A DNA stretch of 64,000 bases, from contig JACAXG010000055.1 in the NCBI GenBank assembly GCA_018881555.1, positions 2,480,001-2,544,000 of the forward strand, read 5' to 3'. Shown here one piece after another: positions 45,606-57,662 of this stretch. The stretch's first letter is position 1. Each line of letters begins with the position of its first letter. The translations under genes and the position numbers were made by a program. The notes under the pieces were generated by a model. It had not been told where the DNA came from and did no database searches. It saw nothing but the letters and a program-made list of their open reading frames with translations. This DNA is from Amblyornis subalaris (Eukaryota; Chordata; Aves; Passeriformes; Ptilonorhynchidae).

Positions 45606-48600
45606 CGGTCTTCTATGTCTAGAATAGACATAATTGGTGTTTGAGACTTAAGCTTCAAGAAAGTGTAAATAAAATATAATACAAAAAAATGGAAATAATA
45701 CAAAAAACACTCGTACACAATATTAACTGGAAAATAGCTTTGAAGGGAAAAATTAGGTGGTTTTTAACTGGTAGCTAATGAACAAATTGTCCAAGCCTGC
45801 TGAAGAAATGATCTGTGGGTAGGAGGGATAATTGATTTATACGAGTTCAAAAACTCCTCCTGAGATGTCAGCTGGTGTGCTGCATTACAGCATGAAATAT
45901 TCAAACCTTACAGTTTCAAGAACAATCCTAGAAAGTCACAAAGAGTCCAAAGGGTGAGGTAGCTGCTCACTGGGCATTGCTGTATTTCACTTCATGTCCA
46001 GTTTCTGCAGTGGGAAGATCATGGTGAAGGTGTGGCTGGACTGGCCCAGCTACAGAATCTGCCAGGCCAGGCTTGGAGACGTGAGCATGGGAATGCTTGA
46101 TAGTGAGCAAGGGCATGAAAGTTTCTGAATTGGTCCAAGCTCTGGTGATGTGCTGGATCTTCCACTGCTTTTGTTGTGCCAACAGGGATGTCTTTGGGGC
46201 AGTGTATGGTGGTGGGCTTTTAGGCCCTATGACACTTGCCCAAAGATTTTTGCATTTCCAAGGAGCCAGCAGAGCTGCAGGCAGGTTTTTTGGGAGGCAG
46301 ATTGGACTGCCTGGAGCGAAACAGGATACAGGGTGGAAAGTCTGCATATCTTGGGTTCCTCAGCTGTAAAAGGAGAATATCTCCATCACTCAGACGTTTT
46401 AAAAATAATAAAGCTGTAACCTACTATAGAAATTTCTAGAATAGAAATGAACATGGAATTATGCGAAGTACAGCTTTCCATGTCTTAATGTCCTTGAAGT
46501 GTGCCTTTCTTGACATTGTTGTGGAGAGAGTTTGTAGTAAGGAAGTCTTTGTGTTGCCTGTCCGTGTCCCAGCTAGCACCTGCTCAGCAGGCAGCTCACA
46601 GGTTTCAGGCCTTGAGAAATAGCTCAGGTTTTGTTTTCATTCCTGTTCCAAATAATTGTCACCTTTTTCATGCTCCATGCAGATCCAGTACTTACTCTTA
46701 GGGCAATTACAACAGCTCTGCTTGGGACATCCCAACCTTAGCTAGACTGGCTGATGCCCCTGCACTTCAGCACCAGTTTGCCTGAGCTGTAGAGGTGAAA
46801 CTAGAAGAATCATGTGCTTTGTCTCTAAAATGAGGCAACATCACCACACTCCTCAACATGTGCATTCCTGAATCTCTAGGTGTCCATACAAAAATAACAG
46901 TATTAATGGCATTCTTTCAAAGCAGTAGCCTTGCCTGTATTAGGTTAGAACAGAGTTGTTCTTTGCAATGTTGCAGCTAGTGGACTGAAAATCCCAAGAG
47001 AAGCTGCGGTTTTAGAGGTAATGATGTCCCAAAGCTCCTTTCNGGCTTGAATCCTTCCACCCATCCCTAGAGGGAGGAGATTGTGGCACTCCAGCCTCCT
47101 TGTGCCAGCAGATTGCCAGCCACATTGCAGCNCCGGACACGGGGCTGCAATGAGAGAGCTCTCTGAACCACGGCCTTGCCTGAAACCAGGGGACATGTAG
47201 TCTGGTCACCATCATTAAGAGCTAATCACTTATAAAAAAAGGCAAGTTAGATATTGAAAGCTTTCCAAGGTCCCCAGAGACCTGGTGTTTTCCATATAAC
47301 CAGTGAGCCTATTACATGGTTGGGCTATTGCGTTCCCTAACAGTGTGGGATAGGGTTTCATTAGTTCGCTGTACCAAATACTGAGAATGTACAATACCCT
47401 GGACATGATGCTTGGAACTGATAGTTACAGAAAACAGTTGTATTAACAGAAAACTTTAAAATCAAGTCAAGAGTGTGAGCTTAAATTTATATATATTTTT
47501 TGCTTAAACAAAAAATACATTAACTCTTTGTTGGGTGTGCTACAAAAATGAGCAGAATAAAAATGCATGCTTGCATAACACTGAGCTTTCATCCTCATCT
47601 CTGCATATTGAAATTATGGATTCATTAATTCTCCATAGTCTGTTTTTAATTTATTTTTGTGAACCATTTATTGCTCTGGAAACAAACGCCTCTTTTAAAA
47701 CAGAGAACTGGCAGGGATTAGCAATGACTCTGTGGATTTCCCCAAAATACATTGCCAGTCAATTTTAGCTGCAATATTTTTGATTAACAGGTTACTTAGC
47801 ATTCCTGCTCTTTTGATCTTTGGCTCTTCACTGAGATTGTCAACACGGCCGCAGGAGAAGATCTCTTACAGCTGTGTTATCAGGGGACNATTGTATTGGT
47901 AAATAATATATTAAGTAAAACTCCCCTGGTACAATTGCTAGAACAACGTATAGATTATTTAACAGAATAAANAAAAAACATTCATTCCAGTTCCTGAAAA
48001 GAAACAACTGGAATTTGGCTTTGTTCAGGAGGGGAGCTCTGTGTTCAGGGGAAATGTACACAGATAAGAGGAAAGTGGGGGAAAAGGCTTGTCCCTCCCT
48101 GAACCCCTTCTTATTGACTGGAAGCCCAAGTGCCACCATCCTGGCAACTGAAATGGCAGTATCTATGCTATGGAGAGGTTTTAATTCATTAAAAAATGAA
48201 TTTAATCAAAGTTGTTGCAGTTCCCCTCCAGGGATGAGCACCCAGTACTGTTAAGGTGCTCATTTTTCATGTCCCTCAGTGTCGCATTTTCGCCCTGCTC
48301 CCTGGGTAACCAGCATGCCTTTGAAGGATCTCTTCCTTCAGGATTGACAAGAAGGAGCAAGCTGTGGGGGAGCAGAAAAAAAGTAGGGGAGGTACTGGAT
48401 GGAAAGTGTGCTAAAGTGTGTGGTAAACGTTCCATTGTGAAACTACATGTATAACACCTTTTTTTCTGTGAAACTGTAGAGAATCAGTTTTCTCTGCAGA
48501 TCACTTGTGGCTTGTATGCATGAAAATGCAATATTTCTGGTGCAGTGAAGAGCTTTCCTGTGTAGTTTTACAAATTGCTTTGTTGTATTCATGTCTTTTT

Positions 48601-49806
48601 TATTGCTTTATTCTCTTCTTAGGAAGAGAAATAAGGCACATACGACTGCCTGTAAGCTGCCCACAAATCACCACCCACAAACCATGGAACTACCTCCTTT
48701 TGGGTCCTTCATGAATCTCAGTAACTTTGGGCTCATGAAGCAGCAGATATTTTGTACACAACTCAGTTATAAAAATGTCATGTGATGTCTACTCTATCCG
48801 TGGGTCCTGTGTTCCTGGGCTGTCTTTCTTTCCCCATTAAAAATGCATGAGTTATTTCTAGTTCTGTTTTCATCAAAGATTCATTTATAGGAATTAAGAC
48901 CATAACCCTTAGAACTAAAGTACTCAAAAAAATTAGATGGGACAAAAATCTCCCAAGTGTGTGCATGTCTGGAAGCATGGATTAGAAAATTCTTGTGGCT
49001 CAGGAGACCAACAGGAACAGTCAATGCACCCAAGTGCTCCTCCATGGAGGAATGTGCTCATGTCCAGTGTGAAGAGCGTTCCTCCATCAGAGCCTCCTCA
49101 TAGAAATGTTTTTTGTGGCTTGTCAACTCCCAGTGGCAGACAACCAACTTTTGGAGCAGAATCTGCATTTTGCTGCAAATATATAAAATAATATGCAAGT
49201 CCTGAAAACATTACCTTGCCTGCTTTTGTTATATGTACTTAAACCCATGTTTACTGGAATCTACAGTCATCAGTTTATCCAAAAATCTTGACATCCCAGA
49301 AATGTGCATTGAAATGCATGAACACTGCTGTTGTTTGGTTAGATTGACTAATTGCTCATAAGCTACTTGACAACTCCCCCTCCCTGCTGGATTCAAGGAA
49401 ACACATTCTTTAGTATAATTAAACCTTCCTTTTTCACNAAAGTAGATCAAATAATTTCGTACTGTCTGCTCAAACAGCCCCATCTCTCTTTGGCCTGGAG
49501 GAGGTTGAGTCGTTCTTTGCTGTTAAATGAGGTATTGATTTCCTATTTCTGCTGGCTGACATCCTGTCATATGAAAGACTTTAATCAATAGATCATATGT
49601 CAGCTGTAGTTATTTCACATATCGTATTATTATTAACATCATCATCATTTTTATTAGTTTGCGTTTCTGCCTGGGCTGCTCTGGAGTACTAGTGTGTCTT
49701 TCCCCTTGCTCCTTCCTCCGGTTCCTTTTCAACACAAGAGGCCTTGCAACACAAACTGCCAGAGAAAAAAACTGTGCCACCTTAGGCCAAAAACAGGTAG
49801 TAAAAT
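45606..49806. other. Unique non-coding region
   Basis: No gene or repeat family is recognised over 4.2 kb. At 45967-46420 a 126-codon ATG frame on the minus strand overlaps three plus frames; none has a known domain. A short (ATT)n/(ATC)n run lies at 49621-49657. Ns lie at 47043, 47132, 47889, 47972 and 49438. Confidence 0.5.
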
Positions 49807-49821
49807 CACACACACACACAG
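49807..49821. repeat. Short (CA)n microsatellite at a CR1 tail
   Basis: About seven CA units run straight into the antisense start of the CR1 copy that follows. Confidence 0.9.
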
Positions 49822-50185
49822 AATCACCAGCTTGGAAGAGACCTTGAAGATCACCGAGTCCAACCCATGCCCTAACACCAGCTCAACTAGACCATGGCAC
49901 CAAGTGCCANGTCCAGTCTTTCTTTAAACATATCCAGGGATGGTGACTCCACCACCTCCCTGGGCAGACGATTCCAGAACTTTATTACACTTCCAGTAAA
50001 AAACTTTTTCCTAACATCCAGCCTGAATTTCCCTTGGCGCAGCTTGAGACTGTGTNCTCTTGTTCTGTCNGTTGTTGCCTGGAAAAAGAGACTAACCCCC
50101 ACCTGACTGCAACCATCCTTCAGGTAATTGTAGAGAGTGATAAGGTCACCTCTGAGTCTTCTTTTCTCCAGGCTAAACAATGAGG
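49822..50185 (-). mobile_element. CR1 LINE with an intact ORF2 C-terminal frame
   Basis: A minus-strand CR1 of about 365 bp. The frame reads through [17 protein letters not shown], then a Q-V-G-V-S-L-F-F block, the [10 protein letters not shown] block, [17 protein letters not shown] and finally the A-L-G-A-M-V end. Only the Ns (49910, 50056, 50070) interrupt it. It is one of the better-preserved CR1 3' ends here, so probably among the younger ones. The upstream part of the same frame (to 50357) is not CR1. Confidence 0.95.
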
Positions 50186-51527
50186 GATCAAAGAGAAAAT
50201 TGCCCTTCCCCAAAAACCTGCTGCTGCCATATGCTTTCTGTATCATCCTGAGTGAGCTGTTACACCTTTCCTTGCCTGGTTTTTGCTGTACCAGATAAAA
50301 TACGACCTTCTCCCCTTCACATTTGTGATCGNAGAACTTCTGGCAGGGTAAGAGCATCAGCCTGTCCTATGTGGGAAGTGAGTTGGGTTCCCTTCTCCCA
50401 TCAGTGGCAGGTCCTCACTTTCCCTTTGCCCATCTTTGCTGCCCAGGGGGCAGTTGGAGCCCCAGACCTCAACTCACCACAGCATTATTGTGCTGGAGCA
50501 GCCACACCAACGCGGGTTGTCCATATAACCTGCCAAGTGCAGTAATTAGCCAAAGGACATTTTCCCTTTTATTCTGATCTCATTCATGCTGTTTTTCCAC
50601 ACAACTATTGGCCCCACTCGTCTGTTACATGAAAATGGTTGAGAGCTGGATCAAGNCTACGTTTCAGGAGAGAGACATTCTGCTACCTGTATTGTCAATC
50701 CACACGNCTCGTTTTTCACAGGATCTGCAGGGACTCCAGGCTGCTCAGATTTAGCCCATGTAATTTGTCATATCTCCTTTTCCCAGGCTTTTCTATAGTG
50801 ATGGATTTCTGTTGTGTCTAACACATTTCTGTCAGCTTTCAGGTCCTTTATTGGCAAAAGGCACAACTGGAATCTAACAGAGGAATAGGACACAAAAATT
50901 CATTTCTAGTGTTGCATTCTTTTTAGTTATGGTGTTCCTTTGCACATCTAACACAAAATTAATGGCAAGCAATTGTCTTAGAAAGAAGTTAATGGTTGGT
51001 TTGGGGCATTTTCAGAAGGTTTGGGTATTCAGTGAAAATTATTCACCTTGCTTATGAATTTTTTTTTCATTTACAGATATGTAAGCTTTATTTTGATTAA
51101 GAAAACAGGAAAGGCTTGGGTTAGAGTATTTGTATACTTGTATAATTAAGAATGTCTAATGAAATCTTGCATTTATATTTTAAAAATTATTTGTTGCCTT
51201 TGCTGAAAATAAATTAGCTGCATAATGAATACATTTTAGGACATCTACTAATGAGTTTTGTAAGTTTTTTCCTATAGAATCATAGATGTTTCGGCTTCTA
51301 ATTTATAGCAATTCTGCCTTCTTATGCTTTCACTAGGGCAAAGCATAGTTCTCTGAAATACAGAGATATTGTACAACATCTGACCTTCGGGTCTTGAGAG
51401 ACAAAGTTATCCAAAACGTAAAGCTTTGCACTAGAACCCAGAGCAAGTCTTGTGATGCAGAAGCAAATCCTTTCATTCTGCTGTCTGCAGCTGATAGTCT
51501 AATGATGAAATATTTTAGTTTCAGGCT
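50186..51527. other. Unique stretch
   Basis: No gene is recognised. The first 170 bp continue the CR1 reading frame by chance but have no CR1 similarity. Ns lie at 50332, 50654 and 50707. A T run lies at 51060-51068. Confidence 0.5.
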
Positions 51528-51553
51528 GTTTAAAATTCCCGTTTAAAATTCCC
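51528..51553. repeat. 13-bp tandem duplication
   Basis: GTTTAAAATTCCC occurs twice head to tail (51528-51540, 51541-51553). A third partial AAAATTCCC follows near 51570-51578, and GAGAATGTA is also repeated nearby. Confidence 0.95.
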
Positions 51554-52906
51554 GTTTTAATGAGAATGTAAAATTCCCATTAAAGAGAATGTAATGACTT
51601 CAAATTCTTCAGCTTAGGAAGAAAATAGGAGCTAGCAAGATCCCAAGCTATATCCTAAGAAACTTCAAATGTGTTTATGCATAATATAGATTTTATGTTG
51701 TATGTGAAACAGTACATTATGTACTCATCCTACATTTTCACTGTTTGTGTTCAACATTGGACTTCTATTTCAATGCAATAATGAAAAACTCTGTAATTTG
51801 ATGTAATTGGGTTGTGATGAGAGCTAATGGACAGATAAAATACTTTTTGACAGCTTTTCAAAATTCGTGGGGAAGGGAAAATACCCATTCTTTTTACATA
51901 AATTAATCTATGACTAACAGTTTTGATTATGATACTCATAACTGGGGGAGACACTACCATATACCAGAATAACTCCTAATGAATCTACACAAGGAATTAA
52001 TCTCCTCAGTCTGAAAAAGGAGTCATCTGACATTTTAGCTTTTCCATTTTCACTCGGCCTTCAAAGTCATACCTTCATGATTTTTTCCTTCTGACTTTGC
52101 AATGAATCTCTCCTAATTTCCCTGAAATTCTTCATTTCTCTCCACAAACTGTTGATTTGGAAACATGAAACCTTTAATTTTTCATTTTTCAGAAGGCATC
52201 AGTAGTCAGCCAGCAAAATCATTGAATATTGGTATGAAGCAATTAAAAATGTTGATTTTCTGAAGTCAGTAGGAATTTTGCCTTTATTATTGTTTTGGGA
52301 TTTTTCCACAAATAAATTATGTGCTTTCACATACAAGAATCCTTCCAGATAAATCCAAGTTCAATGACAAGTAGTGCAAATTTTATATTTCTTTGTAAAA
52401 TGAGGTCTAAACCTTAATTGTTAAACCAGCCCAAACTACCCATAGCCTGAATAAATCTGTCTCTTTTCTTAAAGCGAATGTTAACTTTTTTAGGTTATAA
52501 TCAAGACTGTTACCTAGTTTAGACAAACTCCTAAGCACACATTTAAGAACATGTTCATTGGTTTTGATAACTTAAATTCAGGGCTAAAGTGCCCTGCCAA
52601 GCTACTACTAATGCTTTCACTGGCCATTACCACGCTTCATAGACAAAACTCCCGTTTGAGCCAGTACAGGAAGAAAAGCCAGCTGGATTGCCCTGACTAA
52701 AGAGTTTAGTCTTCAGTACACCATCAGGAAGAACAGGCAGTGCTGACATAATAATTTTATCCTGTGCATTTTGAGTTACTGGTTTTGGTCTGTAATTTCA
52801 GACACATAGTAAACATCCACATAGAGATTATTAACAACACGTAGAGAACAGATACAAAATTTAATTAGATAACAAACAGTTTTGAATTAACCTGTTCTTT
52901 CAAAAC
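51554..52906. other. Unique AT-rich stretch
   Basis: No gene or repeat is recognised. Frames are short. Confidence 0.55.
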
Positions 52907-53560
52907 CTAGCTGTCTACAGACTTATATCTCTTGCTTGATATGCATATATGAACAATCTCCTCCTGCAGAGTAATTTGACAGCAACATGCAGGCAACCGT
53001 TTGTCTGCACATCTCAGTCGAACCTCACAAGTGGCTGGGGTAAGCCTGTGGGTATTTGAACCACAGTGTCTCCTCTGAGTCTGTAGGATCTTGATTCTCC
53101 CTAAGACTTTTGCTTTTTTTGCCAATATGATTGAAACTGGACAATAGATGGGGAAGCTGCTAGCACCAGGGGGAAGATGAGAGTCCATGAAAATATGCTT
53201 TTCAATGCAGTCCAGAGTGATATGAGAATAACCAGGGGCTGATCTCCAGAATGAGTATTTCCCAGGTCTGCTGGAAGGTAGAAATATATAAATAAGATAG
53301 TCAGGGTCACTCAAGATGTAGAAAAGTATGGCACATTTTACCAGGCCTCCCAGGACAGAGCTGTGTATCTCCAGCTGAGCCAAACCATGCTTCCTCCTCC
53401 AGAGGCTGCCGCTGCTGCAACTGGAGGATGATGCTGTGGGGCTGATGGAGACCCATTCGGTTTTCCTAAGTGATTTGCAGCCAGACCCTTTGGAGGATAT
53501 ACCTGTAGAGACGTTTTTAGCACAAAGGAGATGAGTCACAGGAGACAGCACTTCACTCAA
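52907..53560 (-). other. Unassigned 218-codon open frame
   Basis: A minus-strand frame stays open for 654 nt without an N. It starts at TTG, and the first ATG comes only at codon 125, so an ATG-initiated product would be about 93 residues. No domain is recognisable; composition is Ser/Cys/Arg-rich. The plus strand over 53386-53532 also has an open frame after a CTTCCTCCTCCAG acceptor-like run. Either strand might be an exon of an unknown transcript or part of an unrecognised element. Chance in GC-richer sequence is possible. Confidence 0.12.
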
Positions 53561-56023
53561 GCTTTCCCTTCATTCCCTTCATTTTCCCTTCTCAAAACAT
53601 TCTCTAAATGTTTTCTACCCCCATCACCCTTTTCCAGACTGAGGATTTTGAAGGTGCTTCTCTCTCCTGTGAATCTGCTGCTTTCTTGTACAATTAGCAC
53701 CTCAGTTCACCTGCTAGACATGTTCTCAGTCCTGCTTTCATTCCTGGATGTCAGGGAAGATGAGATTGCAGCTCATAAGCTTTGCCTTAAGATCAGTTCT
53801 CCTTGCTGCGTGGTTGTGTTTGTTTTCTCAGTCTAAGCCTGACTGCCCCAGCAGTCACACAGCTCCTAATTGAGGAGGTACAACTTTATCCATCTGAAGG
53901 TTTCTCCTCCCTAAGGNAGGCATGGTCCTTCTTCCCCTGGATCACATGGAAGGCCCAATGCAATATTCAACTCAATTTACAANATTAGTCTGGATATTTC
54001 AAAACATTACTTAAGAGCACACTCAGTGTAAGCCTTGGATTTTCTTCAAGAGTCTGCTTGCAGTAAACCAAGAAGCAGTTTAGATTTTAATTCATTTATC
54101 TCCCCTGGATATAAGTCACTTCACAGGTTTCACAGTTGGAGTGTGTTCCAGGATTATGTCTGCCATTACTTCAGTGTTGTCTGTGGCAGTGACGCATGTG
54201 GCGTCTGCAGGGTTTTGACTGAACTGTGTGTTGCTTTTTAAGGTTCTCCTTATGACTGCTTCACCAGACTTGCTGCAAAGAGGCAAAAATCTTTCCCAGT
54301 TAAGATTATAAGGACTTTTTTATTATCATGACAAATCTACCTGAACACACATGAAAATTAAATTAATTAATTGTAAATTTTTCTCTAAGTCACAGAAGCT
54401 GTGGAGGGATGTCAGGGCTACTCTATGGCAGTTTTCAACATTTATAATCCCTAGCACATGCCTGAGTTTTCCACCTTTGGAAAAAACAACATAAACTTTC
54501 ATCTTTCTATGTTGCAATTAATAGCTGGAGGAAAGGCAACAGGAATCTTATCTCAAAGCTAGCTACACCTAATAACTATGGTTTGTTATGTTAGCTCAGA
54601 CTGGAGCCTTTTACTGTTTTAGAGTGAGATTGTTGGGCTAATTTCAGTTAGGTACTCCCATAGGAATGCCCCTATACCTCCTGATTGATGGAAATCTACT
54701 TTCTATGCAAAACGGGTTGTAAGAATTGCAAATTTCTCAGTCTATGTCTCTGGAATTTCAATAGTTTCTGGAAGATTTCAGAGTTCCTCACTCCCTGGCA
54801 CTCCTGCAAAGCTCATAAACACTGCGAGAGCAGAGACCTTCTGGTCCAGGTAGCATATAATGCTCGTAAATTTTATAGCAGCAGGGGGAAGTGCTGAAGG
54901 CAAAAGTGTCTCTAGCACTCCAGCTTTATAAACGCCACAGGTGTCATTAGCCTGTTGGGTGTTCTTGATCCTAGCCAAAATAAGATCAAGGAGGGGTACC
55001 TTCTGGTACTTAAATGTGAATATGTTTTACTCTCTTGTTTTCTCAACCCCGAATTGTAAAATGTCAGCAGCATTGGAAAACAAAAGTTCTGTCTTTCTGA
55101 TTCTCTACACAAAGAAAAGAGACTTCTTGTGGAATCAAAGTAACTCATGAAGAAAACAGCCATTTGTAACAAAATGGATTTATGTTTTCATAAAACTGCT
55201 AAACAAAGTGGTACATTTCTATTTTAGGAGGAAAAGAGACCNAAATAAATGAATTAGATAAAGTAGTCCCACAAACTGTCAGACTTGTGCAATGCATTTC
55301 ATTCCTAGTAGCTAAGAAGTTCTTCTGGAACATCCTGGTTTTTTCAGGTCCATTGCTGCCATTGTCCCAGCTGCAGATGGGGCCCATTGGGACACACCTG
55401 AGCTTGATCCAACCAAGCCCGGATATCGAGGGACAGGGAAGCTGCCAGAGCATAAAACCTAGTGCAGGCTTCAGTATTTTTATAGGAACCACGGCAGGGA
55501 GATGTCTGAGGTAGAAAATGGCTTCTTAATGTTATATACATCACTTCCTTTAGCAATAATCAACTAAAACAGATTCACGTTTGAGAGAATTCATTCAAAA
55601 GGAGGATACATGTTTTGTGGAGTTGAAAGCATTTCATTAGTACTGTTTAAAAAGCAGGATACTATGCTCTATAGTTTATCAATTTAAAAGGATGTTGTGC
55701 TTTCCACAGCGATCCAAGAAAATTTGTTGGCTTCAACAGGGGGCTGTTAAGAGGAGGAAGCAAACAGGTTTTGTGCAAACCAATTGTTAACAATAATTTT
55801 GACTTTTGGTAAGATGGATCACGAGAAATATAAGAAATGTTCCTTGNGCTTGATTGTCTTTTGTTACATATGATGTCATCACTTTCATCTTTCAGACCTC
55901 ACCTTATGTTCTGCAGACTTTTTATCTCTCTGGACCGTGTGCTTCCTTACTAGTCACACCTTCTGTTCACTTACTCAGATTGCTACATTTCTCTGCTCTG
56001 TTTTGTCTGTCCATTTTTAAGCT
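53561..56023. other. Unique non-coding region
   Basis: No gene or repeat family is recognised. Short pyrimidine repeats occur near 53565-53590, and an ATTAATTAATTAATT run near 54357-54372. Ns lie at 53917, 53983, 55242 and 55847. Confidence 0.5.
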
Positions 56024-56680
56024 TTGAGTACAATTTCAGGTCTCTGTTACTACAGTGTAGCTGCTGAAAGCCTAAAAGATACTGCTATTCTAGAAATTTC
56101 AGTTAGAGGTTCATTACCAATTTTTAGTCCCAAACTAATCTCATGCCTACAAAATAGTGCTGTACCAAATGAAAGTGAATCGCTCCATGCATTAACAGTC
56201 CCAGAACACAGAATTGCTTCAGTCTTGGGTCTGCCTACATCCAAGTATTGTGTTTTCTATAGGAGGAGATTTTTCAATTTGTTTTGCCCCCCTGATGTGG
56301 ATGCAACACAAGGAAACAGGCAAAGCCCAGAGGAGGTCTCTTGCTTCACCCCTGTATACAATGTGCTCTTCTGGAGAATTTTGATTCCCCTTTACTCAAC
56401 CCATCCTTCCTGGAAACTGCTCTCCTGTACCCACAGCACAACAGATACCAAGTGCAGCTGTGCCTTGGACCTGTGCATGGAAAATGGTGTGATTCCAGCA
56501 TCACCACCACCAGGGAGAGTGGCCAGAGACCCTCAGACCTCTATTTCACACTATGACCTGGTACCTTTAGTGAACAGAGCTATAACTCCAGCTGACTGGT
56601 GGGATCCAGTGCAAGAGAAGGTGTCTGGGGGGCAATGGTTTCTTGAACCACACTTTCTTGAGATTTTTAGGCATAGCTAA
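56024..56680 (+). other. Unassigned 218-codon open frame
   Basis: A plus-strand frame stays open for 657 nt and contains no N. The start is TTG; the first in-frame ATG is at codon 152, leaving 67 residues. The last third is acidic-to-neutral with several Trp and Pro residues and looks protein-like, but I match no domain. No strong splice donor is seen at its end. It may be coincidence or a piece of an unrecognised element. Confidence 0.12.
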
Positions 56681-57391
56681 TGTGCATGGGGGAAGACAAA
56701 GCTGCTTTGAAGGCTGAGAGATGATAGTTACTTAAATTATTTTTGAAACAAATACTTTGAAAACAGGAGCGCAGGGAGGAGGGGAAATTAATGGATAAAA
56801 TCAGAGCTGATTTCCAGCTGAGCATCACAAAGTATGTGGGGAATGATCCCCAGCACACAGCAAATCAGAACAGGAGAATGCAGTGAGGGGCAAAGCTCAA
56901 AGTGGATCCTTCAGGGCCATGTGCTCAGAATAAACAGGGCAACGTCCATCTGTATAAGGATCAAGTAATAAAACATATCCTTTAAGATACAGCATGAAGT
57001 GCTGTGAAATTATTCCCTAAAGACCTGCAGCTGCCCTAGAAGCCCCTGGCCTCATTCTTTGCAATCAGTTTCAGAACGATTCCCCCAGATGCCTGTCTTG
57101 TTCTCTCTCNAGGGACTGTGCGGAGAGCAAAGGGTAACAAACCAACTGAGCTCTGCTGCAGGCTTAATGCCTGACTCCAGCTTCTGGTAGCCAGATAAAA
57201 GTTATCCCACCAGTTATAAAGGTGGGACTTTATTATAAACTCCTGCAGGAAAGCATCCACGTGCTAAGAGGGTCAGTGCTTTACCCTGGATAAAATTTGT
57301 CTGCTGCCCAAGTAGATAAACATCACTTCAGCTTTCTGCAGGAATGGACTCAGACAGCATCAGCCATATAATGGCAATGGATCAAATCAAA
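56681..57391. other. Unique stretch
   Basis: No gene or repeat is recognised. A 74-codon minus frame at 57036-57260 opens at GTG and is interrupted by an N (57110). Confidence 0.5.
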
Positions 57392-57600
57392 CAGAATCAT
57401 AGAATGGTTTGGGTTGGAAGGGATTTTGGAGATCATCTCCTTCCAACCTCCTGCCATGGGCAGGGACACCTTCCACTAGACCACATTACCCATGTTACAT
57501 CCAACCTGGCCTTGAACATTTCCAGGGGTGGGGTATCCACAGCTTCTCTGGGCAGCCTGTTTTAGTGTAACATCACTCTCCTAGTGAAGAATTAGTTTCT
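57392..57600 (-). mobile_element. CR1 LINE 3' end
   Basis: The plus strand begins 'cagaatcatagaatggtttg' at 57392 and runs 'ggttggaagggattttggag', 'cctgccatgggcagggacac', 'cttccactagacca' and 'cttctctgggcagcctgttt', the classic antisense of the bird CR1 3' UTR and ORF2 end. About 210 bp remain. Its well-preserved words suggest one of the younger CR1 subfamilies. Confidence 0.96.
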
Positions 57601-57662
57601 AAAAAATCTTAATAAATAAATAATTAAATAGTAACTAAATAATAAATAATGAATAAATAATG
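57601..57662. repeat. (AATA)n/(TAAA)n A-rich repeat
   Basis: Irregular AATAAATA-type units fill about 60 bp directly after the truncated inner end of the CR1 at 57392-57600. Confidence 0.9.

Noticed and set aside
45967..46420. 126-codon ATG frame (minus) with three overlapping plus frames
   Set aside because: No recognisable domain, no splice signals, and all frames open at once suggests low stop density rather than coding.
51270..51295. CR1-tail-like 'tagaatcatagatg'
   Set aside because: Too short, and no CR1 3' UTR follows on either side.
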